From assembly GCF_900496995.4 (NCBI RefSeq), contig NC_044004.1, positions 7,618,501-7,682,500 of the forward strand: DNA of 64,000 bases, given 5' to 3'. The notes under the pieces were generated by a model. It had not been told where the DNA came from. It did not search any database and saw nothing but the letters and a program-made list of their open reading frames with translations. The stretch's first letter is position 1. The number at the start of each line of letters is the position of its first letter. This document shows, piece by piece, positions 57,498 to 64,000 of the stretch. The position numbers and the translations under genes are program-made. This DNA comes from Aquila chrysaetos chrysaetos (lineage: Eukaryota; Chordata; Aves; Accipitriformes; Accipitridae).

Positions 57498-57499
57498 GA

Positions 57500-60400
57500 C
57501 AGGGACTTGGCTCCCACCACAGGGACGTGTGTCCTGGACTTGTCCTTTTCTTGGCTCAGCGTGGGCGCTTCAGCTGCATTTCTCCGATCCTTGAAGCCAA
57601 CTTCCTGGGCTTTCCGTAGTGCCTGGGCCTGTGCTTGAAGGATGCTTTACAGAGGGGAAGGAAGGATGCTCAGTCCCTACCCTGCCTTCCAGGACGTGCC
57701 CTCGTGAAATCTGAATTTCCTCACCCCTTGGAGTGACCCCACAGGTACAGAGCCTGCAAGGCTCCACGTATTACACCACTGCCCCACGTGCAGCTCCCTT
57801 GCACTCGGTGCATGGTGGGCTTCTTCAGAACCTCTGCCGGTGGCCAAGGCAAGGCAGGGGGCTCATCAACAGAGAGCCATGGGGACCAGTGCATTCTCAA
57901 CTCCAAACACAAAGTCCACTGGGCTCACTGGCCTTCCCAAGCAAGGTGTTCCCCTGCCAGGAGCAATAAAGCTGCCTAGCAATAAAAAGCTGTGTCAGAC
58001 CCCGTGAGAAGAGCAGCAAGTCATAGCTCTCCTGGCCAAAACTAAGGATGGTTGGATACCAGTAGTGTATTATCATACTATTTTATTTCCTGATTTGGAC
58101 TTTTTGCCTTATTTGTCCATGGCTAATTGGACATGGCTCAAGTAGGAGCTGCTTGCTCTGTGAATATGTGGCCTGTGTGGTATAGGCAAGTTTTGCCCTT
58201 GGTAGGGAGCGGTGTGGATGGCTGCTAGCCCTCAGATCCAGCCTCAAAGCCAGATGTGGTATCGCCTCTGCTGTGAGAGTCAGACACCCACACTCGCTTC
58301 CAAGCCTACTTATCTCTTTGCGGTCTTGACACGGCTGCTGTAGACATAACTTTGTTGCTTCTCCCTTGCTCCATAGCAGCATGGGGATGAGGTCCTGGAG
58401 TCTGTAATAGCAGCCTGGCAGGACTGGAGTAGGCACACTGCATTTGCTCAATAGCTCTTGATGAAATTCATGGAGAAGAGCATGTACATCCTAGTTATCT
58501 GTTCCCCAGCACAGCCACTGCAGAAAGAGGACAAACTGGGTGTGTGGCATGTCCTTTCTGCACCTAGGTGTCATGACACAGGGCAGACACGGAAAAACTG
58601 AGAAGTGTCTTTATTTCCTTGTTGTTTGCAAATAGGTTTAGTTTATAATCTACAGACTGTGTAGTCATGACATATTTTAAACAAGAATTTAAATTGAAAT
58701 AGCATGTCTTACCCGAGCATCTCAAGTTCTCTACAAAGTTAAGGGCCAGATCCCAAAGGGTCAGAAATCAGAATAGCTATATGCACCATAATGGAACTTT
58801 ACTAGAATAAATTGGTTGAGTATCTGAACAGGCAGCATGGGTTCAGTCCTAACACAGGCAAAATTTCCACAATGAAGCCACCAATGTCCCAATTCTTAAC
58901 TGTATTGAAGAACCTGAGTCTCAAAGAGAGTTGGCCATCCACAAATTAATTAGATGCCTTTAGGTTTAGTCTTAAGGAGCTCCTGTTGCCCAAGAACTGC
59001 AGAAGGTCCTATAAGTGAAGCTTAAAAAACCAGCTGAGTACCATGATTTTCAGCTGGGAGTAGACTGATCCATAGGCTAATGGATGTGTTGAAGGGCAAA
59101 TATAGCGCAGGTAAGGGAAACATCCATTTTTCTGTTGATGGAGTCTGCTGACTGCCACTGAACTGCTTTTCAGAACAGTATCAGCTTGAGTTATCTCCTG
59201 ATACCCATGTCTTGGCAATGGTGAAATATACCATCTCTGTACAGAACTTTTTAATTTGTAAGTTTACTTTAAAAATGATTTTTCATTTTGAAAAGCTGAT
59301 ATTGTCTTATATAAAATAAAAACAGAGGGAACTACAATGAAACGTTTAATTTGAACCAAAGCACTTGTTTCCCTCAGAGTTTTTTTTTTTTTTCCCCAGT
59401 GAGAACTGCAGTTCTTCAAGTTTTGTTCCCAATCTGAATGAAGGCGAATGTTGATCTCCCACACTTCGTTCCCTAAGAGCTCTAGTTGCAGAGCAGGTCA
59501 GCAGGCGAGGCAGGAGTTGAACTCAGTTCCCCCATTACCCAGCAGCACATCCATTTCAGTAGCATGTGCACCTCCTTTTTTTGTACCTTTTTTGGCTGGA
59601 AATGCCATGCAGAAGGTGGGACTCCCAATGTGTGTTAATCAGTTAATAATACAGTTACCACCTTCACTTCCCACCTTTCAGCCTTCATCTCGCACAGAAA
59701 TAAAGAATTTTCTCATTGACTTCCTTGCAACAGGTCAGGCTGAGAGTTTGCTGTTAGAAAAGCTTGTGTACAAACTTATAACTTGCACTGTTTAAGGAAT
59801 GGCTAAAAAGCGGAAAAAGTGATTCTGAAAGGGAAGTCTGGTTTCTTTTATGTAACCACTGTAGAATTAATTGATGTTTGCAATTTATTTTTATGAATGT
59901 AATTATAAACTGATGTTTCAGAGAGTGAAAGCTGCTTTTATGTTATATACAACTAGCTACAAAGGTAATTTTGCAGGCTTCTATGTTTAATCATTTGCAT
60001 TTATACTCATTACTGCATAAATATGGCAGAACTGAAGTGCAGAACTGTATTTCTAAGGCAACAGTAATTTTTTCAGATACTAATTAAGCCTATTAAAAGT
60101 ATGGGATCTGCTCATGTTCTCATTCATGGAATAAAGGCATCAAAGCAGACAATTTGGCATGTTGGATAGGAATTTTTTTTTTTTTTTTTTTTGTATGCAG
60201 TTTTATGTCATGTTCATTTGTGAATATATCTTCTTGAACTCCTCAAGGCCAAATTCTATGAGACTTCCTCGGGGCTGGACATAGGGAAGTTGAAGAGGGG
60301 CACAGAAAGCCATGGCTGTAGTGATAGATCATCTATGTAGATGACTTAGGCTTTACAAGCTCTCCTCAGCTCCACAGACACTTTGAGTCCTGTATTTGTT

Positions 60401-61010
60401 CTGGGGGCTCTTACCTCATCATATTCTTCATGGCTGTGTGAGAATGCTTTCCCCCACAGAAGCCACAAAAGAGTTCAGAAAGGGTTTTAACTCTCATTTT
60501 GAGGAGCGATACAGCAGCCAAGAGCTGCTGTCGCCACGAGGCCAGTCAAAAACACAGGCTTGCACTACACAGCGGGATTAGCTGTAGGTACCGGTGCTAT
60601 TCCCAGAGGGTCTCCCATCCCTGAAGACCTGGAATGTCATTAATAGCCCACTGTTAGTTTTTGGCGAGCCACTGAACTACTGGCTGCATCTATATTTAGT
60701 AGTGGTGTAACTTAAATCAAAGCGCTGACATTATTAACAGCATCGTGGACATTTAATTGGATTTAAGAAACACACTCCAGGCCAGCCTCTCTTCTCAGTT
60801 ACAACTTGGCAGCTCTGCTAGGATAGATGGGTTTGTGTTCTGGTTCTCAGAGCTGAATTTGGCCCAGTATATGTCCAAATGATGACTTTCCATTCAGCTC
60901 CAAGCAAACTTGGATTTAAAAAAAGCACTGTCAGCTTTAAGTTAGGGGACAGGAGTGGGCACTGTGGCCTGTGGACTAAAACTGCACATCCAAAATGTAG
61001 GCTTATAGGA
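57500..61010. other. Intergenic region, moderate GC then AT-rich
   Basis: The 57.5-58.5 kb part has higher GC and several minus-strand open frames of 60-120 codons without recognised motifs; it could be an old decayed element. The rest is AT-rich with a T20 run at 60173-60192 and TAATTAAG words near 60080. No gene is seen. Confidence 0.55.
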
Positions 61011-61020
61011 CCAAAGGACA

Positions 61021-61330
61021 ACTGAGGTTAGAAGGGACCTGAGGAGGTCTCTAGTCCAACCTTCTGCTCAAAGCAAGGCCATGTCTGAGATCAGACCGGG
61101 TTGCTCACGGCTTTATCCAGTCCTGCTTTGAAAACATCCAAGGATGGAGCCTGTACAGCCTCCCTGGGTAACTGTTCCCCTGCTTGACTGTCCCTGTGAA
61201 AAAGCTCCTGCTTGTTTCCAGTCTGTCTTGTCTCAGCTTGTGACCATTTTCTCTCATCCTCCCACCACGAAATTCTACGAAGCATCTGGCTCCATCATTT
61301 TGATGATCTCCTCATAGGTATTAGAAAGCC
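61021..61330 (-). mobile_element. CR1 LINE fragment, 3' region, minus strand
   Basis: The + strand shows the reverse complement of a CR1 3' region: GTTAGAAGGGACCTGAGGAGG, then CTAGTCCAACCTTCTGCTCAAAGCA. The complement reads through REAVQAPSLDVFKAGLDKAVS, the end of the CR1 second open frame. It is diverged, truncated at both ends and without the ATTCTATG terminal repeats. Non-functional. Confidence 0.85.
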
Positions 61331-61392
61331 TATAATTCACACCAATCCCAAAGGACAGCTGGGGATCTCATCTAGGCTCCCTTTCCCATTAA

Positions 61393-61456
61393 AGGTTGGA
61401 CTTGGACCAGATGGTCTTTCAAGGTCCCTTCCAACCTGCTCTGTTCTATGATTCCA
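61393..61456 (+). mobile_element. CR1 LINE 3' tail fragment, plus strand
   Basis: GGTTGGACTTGGACCAGATG, then CAAGGTCCCTTCCAACC and TTCTATGATTCC form a typical CR1 3' end on +. It lies about 60 bases from the oppositely oriented fragment at 61021-61330, so the two are separate insertions or an inverted product. Confidence 0.85.
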
Positions 61457-62377
61457 CGACGGATGCCCGCGGCTGGCTGTACTTGCTCTGGGGCACTCCG
61501 GTATGCGACGCATCTCACTACGTACGTGTGTGTGTGTGGTTGCAGAAATCTAACAGTCTTTAACGTGTTAATTTTCTCTTGTAAGCTCTTTCAAGCTCTC
61601 CTCTAATGTACTCATCCCCTCTCTGGTTCAGAGTGATTCCTTTCCAAAAGTCCTGTCGAAGGTCAGGCAGAGCTGCCGCGGAGGTGCAGAGCTGCTTCCA
61701 AGTGGGACTATGAAACTCCTGAAGGGGTATTTCCAGTTTGCCTTTATACATTCTCCTTTAAGACCTCTTTTAGGTATTTTGGGGCTAGTCTAAAAGTGCC
61801 CTAAACACACACAGCTCTTTAAGACTTTGATGTGATCTTCCCCAGGTGAAACTGGAGCAAGAACTTGGGGATGAAAGTCTCAGCTCAGCAAAGCCTTTAA
61901 GATGCTCCAGATTGCTTTGCAGGCCAGGGATAGGCTGAAGTATCTGCTTTAAGCCAAAACCTGCATTTAACTACTTTACCAGTGTGTGCTCTAAGCCCAT
62001 GGACTGTGAGTATGCAGCCTGCATCGTAGTGTGGGTTTTTTCCCACGTTATATGATAAGTAAAAAAAGAAAAAAGTTACTGCTTTTTAAATTTAGACCAT
62101 TGTTAGAATTAGGCCACATTGTAGGAGGTTTGTTGTTAAAAAAGTGTCAACTCTATACATAGATAAGACCATCAATCTGTTAATGACTTTTCCTCTGACA
62201 AATATAACAAGAATTTCCCGCTATCTTGGAAATTAGTGATCTTCTTTAGTCTGAGATTTAGCTATACTGACCTCTCTGTCATAACCATGCCTATATTTCC
62301 AAAGTGTATGTTTTTCTCTGTCACAGAAGAAATCTGTAGCAACAGAGACGGAACCAGCTTTCCAGTATTTACAGTTT

Positions 62378-62399
62378 AAAAAAAAAAAAAAAAAAAAAA
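62378..62399. repeat. A22 homopolymer
   Basis: A run of 22 A; no retroposed body is identified beside it. Confidence 0.95.
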
Positions 62400-62629
62400 G
62401 ATGCTGCTATTATTGTGACAGAACAGATGTTATATAGAAAGGATTGCTTACAGATACATTGTAAGTTAATCACATCTTTTCTAAAGTATATTGAAAAATT
62501 CTCGTTAATGTCTGAAATGAAATACTTATGATTACAGGAAATTAAATTACTTACAATATTTTTTTTTTTGCAGCCTCTCACTCTCAATACACACTCTTCT
62601 TCACACACACATATACACACACACATAAC

Positions 62630-62820
62630 TATTGTTAATTAAGACTGTCTCCATTATGGGGCTAATTAACAATTAGCATAAACATAATTAGCTAACGTTG
62701 ACATTTAACTCATTACATTGTTTAAATAATTTTCAGAAATTGCCCTTAGTGGCATTCTGTCATTCTGAAATAATGGCAGCACTTTGTCATGTAAATTAAA
62801 TGACATTTGTGTTGTTTCCT
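62630..62820. promoter_or_regulatory. Candidate conserved non-coding element rich in TAATTA sites
   Basis: It contains TTGTTAATTAAGAC, the dyad GCTAATT-AAC-AATTAGC at 62661-62677, CATAATTAGCTAACG, and GTAAATTAAATGACA. It is repeat-free and AT-rich between a CA-rich tract and the CR1 insertion. Enhancer-like, from motifs only. Confidence 0.4.
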
Positions 62821-63149
62821 CTCTAACTCATGCATGGAGGATTTTTTTTTAATTTGAGCTATATTCAGTTCAGAATCCAAGGTGATTCCTAAAACTTGAG
62901 CTACAACATGTGCTCCTTGGATACCCTCCATAAGTAGCCTGAACTTTTGGGGATCTGCATCCTTTTACCTCCAGAAGCCCACTGGATATCTCTGTAGAGA
63001 TTCCTTGTTCCCTGAGTGCTCCCCACAGGCTTGATAATGGGTAATGATTGGTAGGTGATCGGTTCAATCGCAGAGTATGGAGAAGGATAGTCTTGCAGCT
63101 TGCTGCGACTGCAATCAGGACTTGCTTTCTGCTCTTATGTATTTGTTCT

Positions 63150-63771
63150 TGCAGCCCAGAAAGCCAACTGTATCCTGGGACATCAAAAGAAGTGTGGCCA
63201 ACACGTCGAGGGAGGTGATTCTGCCCCTCTGCTCTCATGGGAACCCACCTGCGGTACTGCATCCAGCTCTGGGGCCCCCAACATAAGAAGGACATGGAAC
63301 TGTTGGAGCGGGTCCAGAGGAGGGTCATGAAAATGATCAGAGGGATGGAACACCTCTGCTATGAGAAAAGGCTGAAAGAGTCGGGGTTGTTCAGCCTGGA
63401 GAAGAGAAGGCTCCAGGCAGACCTTATAGCAGCCTTCCAGTACTTAGACGGGACTTATAAGAAAGATGGGGACAGACTTTTTAGCAGGGCCTGTAGCGAT
63501 AGGACAAGGGGTAATGGTTTTAAACTAAAGGAGGGTAGATTCAGACTAGATATAAAGAAGAAATTTTTTACAATGAGGGTGGTGAAACAGTGGAACAGGT
63601 CACCCAGGGAGGTGGTTGATGCCCCATCCCTGGAAACATTCAAGGTCAGGTTGAACGGGGCTCTAAGCAACGTGATCCAGTTGAAGATGTCCCTGCTCAT
63701 TGCAGGGAGGGTTGGACGAGGTGACCTTTAAAGGTCCCTTCCAACCCAAACCATTCTATGATTCTATGTTT
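63150..63771 (+). mobile_element. CR1 LINE, 5'-truncated copy with 3' end
   Basis: About 620 bases of the 3' part of a CR1 non-LTR retrotransposon on +. It opens at the GCAGCCCAGAAAGCCAAC block and encodes, with a frame change near 63235, the end of the reverse-transcriptase open frame: LWGPQHKKDMELLERVQRR, then LFSLEKRRLQ and VVKQWNRSPREVVDAPSLE. It ends with GGTCCCTTCCAACCC and the two ATTCTATG repeats typical of avian CR1. The 5' truncation and the frame break near GGGAACCCACC make it inactive. Confidence 0.95.
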
Positions 63772-64000
63772 ACATGATCTGTGGGCTGGTTGCTCCACGC
63801 TCCCTGCGACTCAGCTCCCCGTCTGTGGGGCAGCATCTTGTCGCCCTGGCCAGAGGAGTGGTATGAGGGTAGAAGCTCTTAATGGCACTCAGATATTGCT
63901 GCAAAGAGGTATAGCCATATATTTGTCCATTCTCCAGAAGAGTGAAAAAACCTGTTCTACATGCAATCCAGTGTACGTAATTTTTAAGTGTAGTATTTGC
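63772..64000. other. Unassigned flank of the CR1 copy
   Basis: Short stretch of unique-looking sequence after the CR1 3' end; nothing recognised. Confidence 0.6.

Noticed and set aside
43000..64000. Search for FAM53A, the expected next gene in human order
   Set aside because: No FAM53A coding block was recognised; it is probably beyond the window.

Overview
This looks like bird (sauropsid) nuclear DNA. It has multi-exon genes with GT-AG introns, long AT-leaning introns with few transposons, and the only clear interspersed repeats are CR1 LINE fragments; one of these keeps the avian-type ATTCTATG repeat 3' end. Two protein-coding genes are recognisable. They lie tail to tail, in the arrangement known for human 4p16.3: UVSSA on + and NKX1-1 on -. 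The species cannot be fixed from this window.

Layout. From 1 to about 25.8 kb lies the 3' half of UVSSA on the + strand: a large intron, then six exons (7336-7513, 8795-8947, 13932-14115, 14978-15089, 20250-20433, 24491-24584) that join in frame to give the C-terminal 300 residues, including the DUF2043 zinc-binding region, followed by about 1.2 kb of probable 3'UTR. From 25.8 to about 36.1 kb is intergenic DNA with a candidate conserved non-coding block near 31 kb and a CpG-rich island at about 34.9-35.5 kb. From about 36.1 to 42.8 kb is NKX1-1 on the - strand: coding exon 1 (41913-42387), a 3.9-kb intron and coding exon 2 (37140-37973) with the homeodomain. Exon 2 carries one base too many to stay in frame; the likeliest site is a run of eight G at 37738-37745. 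From 42.8 kb to the end is upstream, gene-free DNA: CpG-rich islands to about 47.6 kb, several AT-rich blocks dense in TAATTA homeodomain-type sites that look like developmental enhancers, an unexplained minus-strand open frame at 57.2-57.6 kb, and CR1 pieces at 61.0-61.5 and 63.15-63.77 kb.

Function. UVSSA is a housekeeping factor of transcription-coupled nucleotide excision repair. NKX1-1 is a developmental NK-class homeodomain repressor. Nothing suggests that the two genes act together; they are old neighbours. The gene-poor flank and GC-rich surroundings of NKX1-1 are typical of a developmentally regulated transcription factor locus. I found no tRNA or rRNA gene, CRISPR array or intact mobile element, and no clearly novel system. 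The best leads for follow-up are the NKX1-1 frame break, the minus-strand open frame at 57.2 kb, and the candidate enhancers.
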